A DNA stretch of 21,278 bases from an uncultured Zetaproteobacteria bacterium (GTDB lineage Bacteria; Pseudomonadota; Zetaproteobacteria; Mariprofundales; Mariprofundaceae). Positions 13,095-21,101 of this stretch are shown here, one piece after another. Under the pieces are notes generated by a model. The model was not told where the DNA came from. It saw only the letters and a program-made list of their open reading frames with translations, and did not search any database. A program made the translations under genes and the position numbers. The stretch's first letter is position 1. Each line of letters begins with the position of its first letter. The stretch spans positions 1 through 21,278 of the forward strand of contig CAJXNE010000013.1 in NCBI GenBank assembly GCA_913056285.1, given 5' to 3'.

Positions 13095-13399
13095 TGTTTA
13101 TTCTTGGTTATTTTTTACAGGCCGTGGCAGGGGTGCTGCATATTGTTTTGATGGCAGCTACCATTGTCATTATAGCCCGTGCGGTGCTCTCGTGGGTGTC
13201 GCCTGACCCGTACAATCAGATTGTGCAGATTATCAATCAACTTTCCGAACCACTGCTATTTCCGGTCAGAAAACGGGTGCCGTATTTCAGTGGGGTGGAT
13301 TTTTCGCCGCTTATCGTGCTGTTAATCATTATGTTTATGGATAATTTTCTGGTTTCCAGCCTGAACAGGATTGCCTTGCCTTTAATTCAGGGCGGCTGA
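13094..13399 (+). CDS. yggT: YggT family integral membrane protein
   Basis: This 101-residue protein has two hydrophobic segments (about 8-30 and 70-92) flanking the conserved VLSWVSPDPYNQIVQIINQL and PLLFPVRKRVPYFSGVDFSP. YggT proteins are small membrane proteins of uncertain role; relatives in Gram-positive bacteria and plastids are tied to septum placement or membrane organisation. The ATG overlaps the proC stop by one base, with GAGGAG just upstream inside proC. Position between proC and yggU is the usual arrangement. Confidence 0.93.
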   Translation: MFILGYFLQAVAGVLHIVLMAATIVIIARAVLSWVSPDPYNQIVQIINQLSEPLLFPVRKRVPYFSGVDFSPLIVLLIIMFMDNFLVSSLNRIALPLIQGG

Positions 13400-13400
13400 T

Positions 13401-13742
13401 GTGATCAGTGAAGATCAGGTGATTGATGAAATTCAGTTAGCCGAACTATGTTGTGAAGGTAAAGAGGGACTTTATCTGAACGTGCATGCCCAGCCGGGCG
13501 CACGGCGCGCGCAGTTGCGCGGGCTGCATGGCGATGCAGTGAAAATCGCCATTGGTGAAGCAGCACAGGATGGCAAAGCCAATAAAGCCATTACCCGCAT
13601 GATTGCCAAAGCGCTTGATTTACCGGCTTCGGATGTGGATATCACATCCGGCATGACTGCCCGGCGCAAGCGCGTATTTCTGCGCGGCGATACGGCCAGC
13701 CTGAAACAGAAAATCCTGAACTGGCTCAATTCGAATGACTGA
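13401..13742 (+). CDS. yggU: YggU/DUF167 family protein
   Basis: This 113-residue protein starts at GTG 13401, one base after the yggT stop. The DUF167 core is at about 24-108: LYLNVHAQPGARRAQLRGLH, VKIAIGEAAQDGKANKAITR and SGMTARRKRVFLRGD. The fold is a small alpha/beta domain with no settled function. The N-terminal 20 residues are extra. The end overlaps the next gene by 8 bp (13735-13742), so the envelope gene that follows is probably on the same transcript. Confidence 0.93.
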   Translation: MISEDQVIDEIQLAELCCEGKEGLYLNVHAQPGARRAQLRGLHGDAVKIAIGEAAQDGKANKAITRMIAKALDLPASDVDITSGMTARRKRVFLRGDTASLKQKILNWLNSND

Positions 13743-15456
13743 TTCGCAATCTGTTTCTAATCAACCTGTTTCTAATCAACCTATTTTGAAGCAACCCTTA
13801 TTCTGGTTGCTGCTGATCTGTGCGGTCAATTTTTTCGCCTTTCTGGGCGGCCACACACTATGGGATGTCGATGAACCCAATAATGCCGTCTGCGCTCGCG
13901 AAATGTTGCTGGGGCATAACTGGTGGGTGCCGATGTTCAACGGCGATTACCGTTTCGATAAGCCGATTCTGATTTACTGGCTGATGATGCCGCTGGATGC
14001 TCTATTCGGTATCAATGAATGGACGGCACGCCTGCCATCAGCGTTATCCATGACTGCTTTGGTGGTGGTTATTTGGGCCATGACACGGCGACTTATGTCC
14101 GCTTTTGCACCGGCTATGCGCGATCACGCGTCCCTCATCGCAGCGGGCACGTTTGCTACCGCACTGCACATTATTGTGATTGCACGGGCTGCTGTGCCCG
14201 ACCCGTTACTGATGCTGGCGCTGGGTATTGCCTTGCCCGCACTGCTGATTTCATATCTGGAACAGTCGCAACAGGAACAGGCGCAGCAGAAACAGACGCA
14301 GCAGAAACAGACGCAACAACCATCGAAACAAATGCCCGGGCTACTCATTGCAGCTTATGTCGCTATAGGCTTTGGTACGCTGGCCAAGGGACCCATTGCC
14401 GGGTTGATGCCGCTGCTGATTGTCGCTGCCTTCCTGACCTTGATGGGCGACTGGAAAAACTGGCGTCTGTTTCATCCCTTCAAAGGTGCTGTGATTGCAC
14501 TTGCCGTGGCATTGCCATGGTATATTGCAGTTGGTGTGATGACCCATGGCGTCTGGCTCGAAGGGTTTATATTCCATCATAATATTGATCGTTTTACCGA
14601 TCCGTTGCAGGGGCATCGCGGTTTTCCGGGCCTGTATATTCTCAGTGTCCTGCTGGGCTGGTTTCCGTGGACGGGCTTACTGGCGGCGATGGTATGGTTT
14701 GGTTCGTGGCGCTTGCAGGCTTTGCGGGATGAGCCGGTTCGCCTGTTTATGTTGTGCTGGATCGGGGTATACATTCTCTTTTTCAGTATTGCGCGTACTC
14801 AGTTGCCCAATTATGTGCTGCCGCTGTTTCCGGCTGCGGCCATGTTGATGGCATTTGGTTGGGCGCATGGTTGTGAAGCACTGCGTCAAAGGGGTATGCG
14901 GTGGCTGATTTGGGTAGCGTTGCTGCTTTCTCTGGGTATTGTGATTGGCGGTGGTCTCGGGCTGGAGAAACAATGGCCGGGTGAGGGATTTTATATTCTG
15001 GCTATGTTGCCGATGGTGCTGGTGTCCGGCTGGCTTGTGTGGAAAAGAAAAGCACTGAGTGCGGTGAGCATGCGTTTTGTGTTGGCAGCGGGCATGGCCG
15101 TATCTATTGTTTTGCTGGCCGGATGGTCGGTGAAGGGAATCGATCACAATAAAATTAGCCAGACTCTGGCTGTCAAGGCGACCGAAGCAGGTTTTGACGG
15201 AGCCGAGCTGGCTACCTTTCGCTACTTCCAGCCATCCTTGCTGTTTTATCATGGCGGTCGCTTGCCGCAATTGAATGATGTCGGGGAAATGGCGGACTGG
15301 CTGGTGGCGGGGAAAGCGGTAGTCATGGCGCAGGATGCGTTAGAAGAGTTGCCAAAAGAGATTATTCCCTATCTTATTGTGCATGCGCGCGTGCACGGCA
15401 TGTATGCACGAAAGTGGCTGCTGCTGGTGAGTTTGCAACCGCTACAGCGTAAGTGA
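13735..15456 (+). CDS. GT39/GT83-like polyprenyl-phosphate-sugar glycosyltransferase (ArnT/PMT family)
   Basis: This 573-residue multi-pass membrane protein is from the GT-C superfamily. HTLWDVDEPNNAVCAREML, with the acidic Asp-Glu pair in the first periplasmic loop, and YRFDKPILIYWLMMPLDALF match ArnT/PMT enzymes, which take a sugar from polyprenyl phosphate and transfer it to lipid A, glycan or protein in the periplasm. About ten or more hydrophobic segments follow, then a soluble C-terminal part. Two odd low-complexity spots occur, each two exact 15-bp units: VSNQPVSNQP near the N-terminus and a Gln-rich loop at about residues 177-200. The acceptor and sugar are unknown. Overlap with yggU suggests co-transcription; the GT2 enzyme 39 bp downstream could make its donor. 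Confidence 0.85.
   Translation: MTDSQSVSNQPVSNQPILKQPLFWLLLICAVNFFAFLGGHTLWDVDEPNNAVCAREMLLGHNWWVPMFNGDYRFDKPILIYWLMMPLDALFGINEWTARLPSALSMTALVVVIWAMTRRLMSAFAPAMRDHASLIAAGTFATALHIIVIARAAVPDPLLMLALGIALPALLISYLEQSQQEQAQQKQTQQKQTQQPSKQMPGLLIAAYVAIGFGTLAKGPIAGLMPLLIVAAFLTLMGDWKNWRLFHPFKGAVIALAVALPWYIAVGVMTHGVWLEGFIFHHNIDRFTDPLQGHRGFPGLYILSVLLGWFPWTGLLAAMVWFGSWRLQALRDEPVRLFMLCWIGVYILFFSIARTQLPNYVLPLFPAAAMLMAFGWAHGCEALRQRGMRWLIWVALLLSLGIVIGGGLGLEKQWPGEGFYILAMLPMVLVSGWLVWKRKALSAVSMRFVLAAGMAVSIVLLAGWSVKGIDHNKISQTLAVKATEAGFDGAELATFRYFQPSLLFYHGGRLPQLNDVGEMADWLVAGKAVVMAQDALEELPKEIIPYLIVHARVHGMYARKWLLLVSLQPLQRK
13751..13780 (+). repeat. 2 x 15-bp tandem repeat in the GT39-like gene
   Basis: CTGTTTCTAATCAAC occurs twice in a row without change, encoding VSNQPVSNQP in the cytoplasmic N-terminus. 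The unit is five codons, so copy-number change keeps the frame. Confidence 0.9.
14282..14311 (+). repeat. 2 x 15-bp tandem repeat in a Gln-rich loop
   Basis: CGCAGCAGAAACAGA is repeated exactly twice, within a wider Gln/Lys/Thr-rich stretch (EQAQQKQTQQKQTQQ). It falls in a predicted loop between membrane segments, where length change is tolerated. Confidence 0.9.
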
Positions 15457-15495
15457 GGGGGAACGAAGGGATGGAGATGAAATGAAGGAGAGGGC

Positions 15496-16446
15496 ATGTC
15501 CAAATCAATGATTTCAATTGTCGTGCCGCTGTATCGAGAAGAGGAAAACGTACCGCTGCTTGTTGCAGAAGTGGCTGAGAAACTGGACGGCCACGATTAT
15601 GAATTGATTCTGGTTGATGATGGTTCTGATGACGGCACGGTTGCAGCGGCAAAAAAAGAGCGACAACACGATGAGCGTGTGGTGCTGGTGCAACTCAGGC
15701 GCAACTTTGGTCAGACGGCTGCCATGAGCGCCGGTTTCGATCGCGCACGGGGCAAGTACATCGTCTATATGGATGGTGACTTACAAACCGATCCGGCTGA
15801 TATTCTGAAATTACTGGGGCGGCTGCATCGCGATAAACTGGATATGGTTAACGGCTGGCGCAAGGACAGGCAGGATGATCGGTTATCCCGCAACTTTCCC
15901 TCTAAAATTGCTAATGCGTTGATTCGCAGTTCCACCAAAGTGCGTATGCACGATTATGGCTGCCCAATGAAACTGATGCGGGCTGATGTGGCCAAAAATC
16001 TGCGCATTTATGGAGAACAACACCGTTTTTTGCCAGCGTTGGTAAGTATGAATGGCGCCAGAATTGGCGAGGAGGTGGTAACCCACAGGGCGCGACAGTT
16101 TGGAGAGAGTAAATATGGCATCGGGCGCACGCTGCGCGTGCTGGTTGATTTGATGCTGATCGTGTTTTTCCAGCGATTTACAGACAGGCCATTGCAATTG
16201 TTTGGCCCGACCGGTCTGATTTTTCTGGTCAGTGGTTTGTTTATAGACCTGTATCTGGCGCTGGATAAGCTGTTATTTGGTGCGGAACTGGCTTCACGCC
16301 CCATGCTGCAATTGGGATCCTTGCTGATTGTGACTGGCATACTGCTGTTTGGTATTGGGCTGATTCAGGAAATGCAGACGCGCATCTATTACGAATCGAC
16401 CGGCCGCCGCCATTACAGTGTGCGGGAAGATGATGAGGATGAGTGA
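15496..16446 (+). CDS. GT2 family polyprenyl-phosphate glycosyltransferase (DPM1/GtrB-like)
   Basis: The 316-residue protein has an N-terminal GT-A domain: ISIVVPLYREEENVPLLV, ILVDDGSDDGT (Asp41-Asp42), LRRNFGQTAAMSAGFDRARG and the metal-binding YMDGDLQTDP (Asp93-Gly-Asp95). RQFGESKYGIGRTLRVLVDL is the QxxRxxG/SKY motif of dolichol- or undecaprenyl-phosphate sugar synthases. Two C-terminal membrane segments follow at about 235-256 and 270-290. It should move a sugar from a nucleotide donor to undecaprenyl phosphate on the cytoplasmic face. The ATG at 15496 has AAGGAG about 6 nt upstream. ArnC is a relative, but nothing shows that aminoarabinose is the sugar. Confidence 0.9.
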   Translation: MSKSMISIVVPLYREEENVPLLVAEVAEKLDGHDYELILVDDGSDDGTVAAAKKERQHDERVVLVQLRRNFGQTAAMSAGFDRARGKYIVYMDGDLQTDPADILKLLGRLHRDKLDMVNGWRKDRQDDRLSRNFPSKIANALIRSSTKVRMHDYGCPMKLMRADVAKNLRIYGEQHRFLPALVSMNGARIGEEVVTHRARQFGESKYGIGRTLRVLVDLMLIVFFQRFTDRPLQLFGPTGLIFLVSGLFIDLYLALDKLLFGAELASRPMLQLGSLLIVTGILLFGIGLIQEMQTRIYYESTGRRHYSVREDDEDE

Positions 16447-16463
16447 AGCGTGCAGGATAAAAA

Positions 16464-16541
16464 GTCAGATGTGAGATGTGAGATGGAAGTTCATCACACA
16501 CACCACATATTACACCTGACATCTCACGTCTCACACCTGAC
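16464..16541. repeat. Long imperfect inverted repeat built from GTGAGAT-like units
   Basis: The left arm 16464-16485 (starting GTCAGATGTGAGATG) and the right arm 16520-16541 (starting CATCTCACGTCTC) pair at 20 of 22 positions, with one further G-U pair possible, around a 34-bp loop. Each arm is itself made of short GTGAGAT/ATCTCAC-type repeats, and the right side continues CGTCTCTCAG. It fills most of the 111-bp gap between the GT2 and UPF0104-like genes. Confidence 0.9.
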
Positions 16542-16557
16542 GTCTCTCAGCCTCTAA

Positions 16558-17490
16558 ATGCTGTGGATTAAACTGCTGCTTTCAGCACTGTTTCTGGCCT
16601 ATCTGGGCTGGACGCTGGATTTATCCGGCATTGTCGAACTGCTGAAAACTGCCGACTGGCAACTGGTATTGCTGGCTTGCTTTTGCCTGATTTTCGGGCA
16701 GGTGCTCTCGGCAGTCCGATGGGCATGGCTGGCGCGTGGATTGGGGCTCACGGTTGTTGTCGCAAAGAAAATTCAGATCTATTTCCTCGGCATGTTCTTG
16801 AGTCTGTTTCTGCCCTCAATTATCGGTGGCGATGTTGCGCGTGGTTGGTTGCTGGCAAGGGGAAAAGACAATGCAGGCTGGCCGGCTGCTGCCAGCGTGA
16901 TTCTGGAACGCATCAATGGCGTGGTGGGGTTGGGCTTGCTGGTTTCTTTCTGCATGTTTTTCCTCGATATCCCATTGCTGTGGATGTTGTTGTGGAATGG
17001 CGGCGTGTTATTCCTTTTCGTGATTTTACTGACAGCGCCGTGGTGGTGGCCTCGTTTGGCGGCATCCGGCTGGAGCGGTAAACTCTCAGGCTGGAAAGCC
17101 TTGCAACTGACGTCACCTGAATTTCAGTCCGCCTGGTGGAAAAGTCTGCCCGTCTCCCTGCTGTTTCAAATGTTGGTCGTGCAGGCGCATGTATTACTCG
17201 GCATGGCAGTTGGCATGGAGTTATCATGGTTTGCCTACGGCTTCATGGTGTGTCTGGTGGCTTTGGCTTCAGCTATCCCCATTTCTTTTAACGGCTTTGG
17301 TATTCGCGAAGCAGGTTATGTGAGTCTGGCCACATGGTTTGGCGCATCAGCCGAGGCGGCGGGAGCCATGGCTGCATTGTGGGTGCTGGTGCTTCTGGTC
17401 GCCGCAATTCCCGGTGTTATTGTACTGTGGAAAATGGGGGGGACGAAAGTACTTCAAAGAGTGGAAACGGGGGGTAGTGATGGCATTTGA
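16558..17490 (+). CDS. UPF0104/LPG-synthase-TM family multi-pass membrane protein
   Basis: This 310-residue protein has about eight hydrophobic segments. LGMFLSLFLPSIIGGDVARGWLL, VILERINGVVGLGLL and AIPISFNGFGIREAGYVSL are the conserved elements of the flippase-like domain found in the membrane part of MprF (lysylphosphatidylglycerol synthase) and in YbhN/AglD relatives. The soluble aminoacyl-transferase domain of MprF is absent. Such proteins are often encoded beside lipid-linked sugar genes, and a role in moving or transferring lipid-bound groups is inferred. The ATG at 16558 directly follows a TAA and has no clear ribosome site. Its end overlaps the PAP2 gene by 11 bp. Confidence 0.85.
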   Translation: MLWIKLLLSALFLAYLGWTLDLSGIVELLKTADWQLVLLACFCLIFGQVLSAVRWAWLARGLGLTVVVAKKIQIYFLGMFLSLFLPSIIGGDVARGWLLARGKDNAGWPAAASVILERINGVVGLGLLVSFCMFFLDIPLLWMLLWNGGVLFLFVILLTAPWWWPRLAASGWSGKLSGWKALQLTSPEFQSAWWKSLPVSLLFQMLVVQAHVLLGMAVGMELSWFAYGFMVCLVALASAIPISFNGFGIREAGYVSLATWFGASAEAAGAMAALWVLVLLVAAIPGVIVLWKMGGTKVLQRVETGGSDGI

Positions 17491-18325
17491 TAATCAAATG
17501 CGTGGTCATTGCCTGGTGCGTCCCATAGCATGCGCCTCTATGTTCGGGAAGGGGATTGTATCAATATTTCAGATGCTATTACTGGCTCTGGGGTTGGCAT
17601 CAGGCGCGTGTGTCGCCTGTGCTGGCAGCATGGGCGATGAAGCCGCCCAATGGGGTCATGATGCGACGGCACTGGCAACTGCGCCACTGGGGTGGAAGCA
17701 GTCGGATTGGTTCTGGCTGGAAACCGGGGTGGCTCTGACTGCGGCTTCTTCACTGCTTGATCGCAGATTGAACCGGCAGTGGAATGGCGGTAGTGGTGTG
17801 GCGACATTCGGCAATGCATGGGCTTTTGCGGCACCGGCTGGCGCAGTGCTTTTTTATGGTATGCAGGGTTTGCTGAGCGATGATAACAGAGCTTTGCGAA
17901 CTGCCGGAACATTTGCCGAAGCCGCAGCGTTCAGCGTGCTGGCGACTGGCGTATTGAAGGTTGCCACGGGTCGGGAGCGCCCCGATACATCGGGAATCAA
18001 CAATGGTCAGTTTCATCCGGGCAATCTCGGCGATTCACGCACCTCATTCCCATCCGGCCATGTTGCGCTGGCATTTTCAGTTGTGGGAGTGCTGTCAGCG
18101 CACAGGCAAATGCCCTGGTGGTCTGCGCCTGTGGCTGCTATCGCTGGCGGCGCAACGATGTTCGCACGTATTCGCGACAAACGGCATTGGGCTTCTGATA
18201 CAGTAGCTGCTGCCCTGATTGGATTTGGTATTGGTAATTTTGTAGGTAGCCAGCGCGATGGCAGTGGTTTCAGGCCGATGATGGTTTCCGATGCGACCGG
18301 AGTGGAATGGCGGATGACGTTTTAA
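17480..18325 (+). CDS. PAP2-family phosphatase (lipid phosphatase type)
   Basis: From ATG 17480 (GGGGGGT about 6 nt upstream) the protein has 281 residues. All three PAP2 motifs are present: KVATGRERP (Lys160, Arg167, Pro168), FPSGH (190-194) and ARIRDKRHWASD (Arg230, His236, Asp240). An N-terminal hydrophobic stretch at about 24-48 (ending CVACAGS) looks like a signal peptide or anchor. Family members remove phosphate from lipids, such as undecaprenyl pyrophosphate or phosphatidate. Here recycling of the polyprenyl carrier is the natural guess. It overlaps the gene before it and shares TAATG with the gene after it, indicating coupling. An open upstream extension to 17339 is not supported. 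Confidence 0.88.
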   Translation: MAFDNQMRGHCLVRPIACASMFGKGIVSIFQMLLLALGLASGACVACAGSMGDEAAQWGHDATALATAPLGWKQSDWFWLETGVALTAASSLLDRRLNRQWNGGSGVATFGNAWAFAAPAGAVLFYGMQGLLSDDNRALRTAGTFAEAAAFSVLATGVLKVATGRERPDTSGINNGQFHPGNLGDSRTSFPSGHVALAFSVVGVLSAHRQMPWWSAPVAAIAGGATMFARIRDKRHWASDTVAAALIGFGIGNFVGSQRDGSGFRPMMVSDATGVEWRMTF

Positions 18326-19884
18326 TGGTTCATATGAAACAAGCCATGCGCCTGCATGAATTTTTCCATTTTAGATTACGGTTTCCGGTTTTCAATGCAA
18401 GCATGGCTCCAGTCCATTGTCGGCTTGTTGCCGCTATCGTGGCGGTCTTCCTCTTTATCCCTTTCGCCATGGCCGAGCCGGTAGCTGCACCGGGTGATTT
18501 GCGTTTGCGCCATGATTTGCAGTTGCTGGGTGATTCAGGGTTATTGAATATCCCGCTAACGACATGGCCGGTTTCCTGGGGCGATGTTTCCAATGCACTG
18601 GTAGACAAAAGCAAGGCGCAAAATCCGGCAGTGTTGGCATCATGGCAACGTGTTCACCAGCGTGTGGAACGCGAGTTTTCCAAGCGTGTAAAATTGTCGA
18701 GTCGCCTGGCTACGGCTGCATTACCGTCCCGTTTTCGCACGTTTACCGATACGCCACGATCCAGCCTGGAGGCCGGAACTGCCATTTCGAAAATGGGAAA
18801 CTACTGGGCCGTACATTTGGAAGGGACAGCCGTGGTACGCAAACCCCGTGACGGTAAACGTTGGCGTCCGGATGGTTCTTACGCTGCTGTATCGCTGGGC
18901 AACTGGATTGTATCGGCCGGCTGGCAGGATCGATGGTGGGGGCCTGCCTGGGAGGGTAGTCTGATCATGTCCACACATGCCAGACCCTTGCCGGCTATTT
19001 CCCTGATGCGTAATGCTTCCGAGGCTTTCGATTTGCCGGTGCTGCGCTGGCTGGGGCCGTGGCAGTTCCGTATGTTTCAGGCCAAGCTGGAGGGAAACCG
19101 GTTTATTCCCAATGCCTTGCTGACCAATATGCGTTTGAGCTTCAAGCCTACGCCATCGCTGGAGTTGGGGTTTTCGCGTGCTATTCAATGGGGCGGCAGG
19201 GGTAGACCACATAATATTGCCACGTTTCTACGTGCATTGGCAGGACATGATAATGTTGGACAAAAGGGCGTGACCGTGGCCAATCAGGCTGGCAATCAAC
19301 TTGCCGGTTTTGATGCGCGCTGGGCTTCGCCCGTATTTGATTTGCCCTATGCGCTGTATACTCAATGGATAGGCGAAGATGAATCGCGCGGCTTTCCAAT
19401 CAGTTATATGGCCATCGTGGGCGGCGAAATATGGGGTTCATGGGGAAATTCTGGTGCATCATGGCGCATGCATGTGGAATATGCCAATACTGCGGCTCAT
19501 TTATTCGGAGGCTCTCTGGTCAATCGCAACGTAGCTTACGAACACGGCGTTTATCGCAGCGGTTATCGCTATTATAATGAGAGTCTGGGGCATTCCATTG
19601 ACGGAGATGGCTTGTCCTATTCCATTGGCGGTGTCGTCGTTGATTCGACTGGCAGAAGCTGGGAAATGATTTTAAGACAAGTCCAGACTAATCGCGATGG
19701 CATCAGTCCAGGGGTGTTGAAAATCCCGGCCGAGCGTATTCTAGCCGTTGAAGGGAGAGGGACATTTGATACCAGGCTCGGGCAGTTTCAACTTGGAGCA
19801 AGCCTGTATCGCAATCGTCTTGATGGGACTACAAATGCAAGATATAGGGCCTCAGCAGAAATGCAGTGGACGGTTCAATACTGA
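18325..19884 (+). CDS. Wzi-like capsule assembly / outer-membrane protein
   Basis: From the ATG that overlaps the PAP2 stop (18325) the protein is 519 residues. A hydrophobic stretch ending LFIPFAMA (residue 50) is a signal peptide; the ATG at 18403 would give a normal 24-residue one. After it, GDLRLRHDLQLLGDSGLLNIPLTTWPVSW closely resembles the start of mature Wzi, the outer-membrane beta-barrel lectin that anchors group 1 capsule. Many aromatic, alternating segments follow, and the protein ends in AEMQWTVQY, with aromatic residues near the C-terminus as in barrel proteins. It may hold or export the glycan made by the upstream genes. No wza or wzc is in the window, so capsule type cannot be named. 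Confidence 0.82.
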   Translation: MVHMKQAMRLHEFFHFRLRFPVFNASMAPVHCRLVAAIVAVFLFIPFAMAEPVAAPGDLRLRHDLQLLGDSGLLNIPLTTWPVSWGDVSNALVDKSKAQNPAVLASWQRVHQRVEREFSKRVKLSSRLATAALPSRFRTFTDTPRSSLEAGTAISKMGNYWAVHLEGTAVVRKPRDGKRWRPDGSYAAVSLGNWIVSAGWQDRWWGPAWEGSLIMSTHARPLPAISLMRNASEAFDLPVLRWLGPWQFRMFQAKLEGNRFIPNALLTNMRLSFKPTPSLELGFSRAIQWGGRGRPHNIATFLRALAGHDNVGQKGVTVANQAGNQLAGFDARWASPVFDLPYALYTQWIGEDESRGFPISYMAIVGGEIWGSWGNSGASWRMHVEYANTAAHLFGGSLVNRNVAYEHGVYRSGYRYYNESLGHSIDGDGLSYSIGGVVVDSTGRSWEMILRQVQTNRDGISPGVLKIPAERILAVEGRGTFDTRLGQFQLGASLYRNRLDGTTNARYRASAEMQWTVQY

Positions 19885-19899
19885 TCGGGCGGTTTCAGG

Positions 19900-21036
19900 T
19901 CAGGCAATTTCCAACTGTCGTTTATGGCGGGTCAGGTTATCGCAGCCGCCATCTCGAACCACGACCATATCTTCAAGCCGAACGCCTCCGAGACCCGCAT
20001 AATAAAGACCCGGCTCAACCGTGACGATCTGACCGGCCTGTAAAATATCGCTCATGGTGGAAATACGCGGTGCTTCGTGGATTTCCAGACCGACACCGTG
20101 GCCGGTGCCGTGGAAAAAACCGCTCTGTTTGCCTCGAATGACTTTTGTCGGAAAACCCTGCTTGTCGAAGTGATTGCTGATGGACTGGTGGATGAGCGCA
20201 CCATCTACGCCAGCGGCAACCATGGATAGCCCGATATCCTGGCCTTCACGCACGGTACGATAGAGCTTCTTGATTTCCGGGCTGGCCTTGCCCTTGACGA
20301 ATGTTCGGGTCATATCGCCCCAATAGCCGGTCGCCAGCACACGCGGAAAAATATCAATAATAATGGTTTGACCGGCGCGAATAAAACCGCTGCCGATGTT
20401 GTGTGGATCAGCGCCTTCACGGCCGCAGGCGACAATCGTATGCGCGGGCATGGCTCCGTTGCCGATCAGGAATGTTTCAATGACGCGCCGTACATCGGCG
20501 GATTTTACCTTTTTACTGCTTTCAGGATCACGTAACACACTATCATTACCGATACCGCATGCAGCCAGATAATGCTCGGCCTGCTGCATGGCTTTGCGGG
20601 TGAGTTGTTCCGCCTGACCCAGGCAGCGTATTTCGTGGTCAGATTTAATGACTCTGGTCGGGAAGAATGCGCCTTCAACAGGCGTGACTGAAAATCCCCA
20701 TGCACGTAATTGATCGGCGTATCCAAGCGGAAATTGGGCTGGAACCTGAATGTCGGTGACATGTTCGGCTTGCAGGAATGCAGCTGCAATGGCTGCCAGA
20801 CCGCACCGTGATTGTTGGGTGGCCTGTTCTCTCCAGTTAGAATCGAGATGCACTTTATCCAGCCGTGATTGTTTGCGGGCGCGATCCACCTCCAGCGGTG
20901 ATAACAGGCCGTGCCAGCGCCCATCCATTTCAATGGCGATAAATGCATCGGGCACAAACATGCCGGTGGCATAGAGCATGTCGGCATCGTGTTCTGAATC
21001 TGCAATGATTAATCTGGCGCTGGAGGTTGAGGTCAT
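19900..21036 (-). CDS. M24 family Xaa-Pro metallopeptidase
   Basis: This 378-residue protein has an N-terminal creatinase-like domain (about 1-135) and a C-terminal pita-bread M24 domain. Metal ligands fit the family: Asp228 (IIIDIFPR), Asp241 (WGDMTRTF), His313 (FFHGTGHGVGLEIHE), Glu341 (VTVEPGLYY) and Glu355 (VRLEDMVVV). Such enzymes remove an N-terminal residue before proline. Spacing of the first two Asp residues (13) is slightly longer than the usual 11. It converges on the Wzi-like gene with only 15 bp between stops and no terminator seen. The start codon is ATG 21036 with a weak ribosome site. PepP versus PepQ cannot be decided. Confidence 0.9.
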   Translation of the reverse strand: MTSTSSARLIIADSEHDADMLYATGMFVPDAFIAIEMDGRWHGLLSPLEVDRARKQSRLDKVHLDSNWREQATQQSRCGLAAIAAAFLQAEHVTDIQVPAQFPLGYADQLRAWGFSVTPVEGAFFPTRVIKSDHEIRCLGQAEQLTRKAMQQAEHYLAACGIGNDSVLRDPESSKKVKSADVRRVIETFLIGNGAMPAHTIVACGREGADPHNIGSGFIRAGQTIIIDIFPRVLATGYWGDMTRTFVKGKASPEIKKLYRTVREGQDIGLSMVAAGVDGALIHQSISNHFDKQGFPTKVIRGKQSGFFHGTGHGVGLEIHEAPRISTMSDILQAGQIVTVEPGLYYAGLGGVRLEDMVVVRDGGCDNLTRHKRQLEIA

Positions 21037-21101
21037 GCCCGTATTCTTTCAGAACTTCGTCGCTGGTGCATCATCCGGGATAGGTTTTAATATGCACCTG
21101 T

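Noticed and set aside
13751..14311. CRISPR-like repeats in the GT39-like gene
   Set aside because: The units are adjacent with no spacers, keep the reading frame and lie inside a coding sequence.
14677..15270. 197-codon antisense ORF inside the GT39-like gene
   Set aside because: Composition is Gln/Arg/His/Pro-rich as expected from a reverse frame of a membrane protein gene; no family resemblance.
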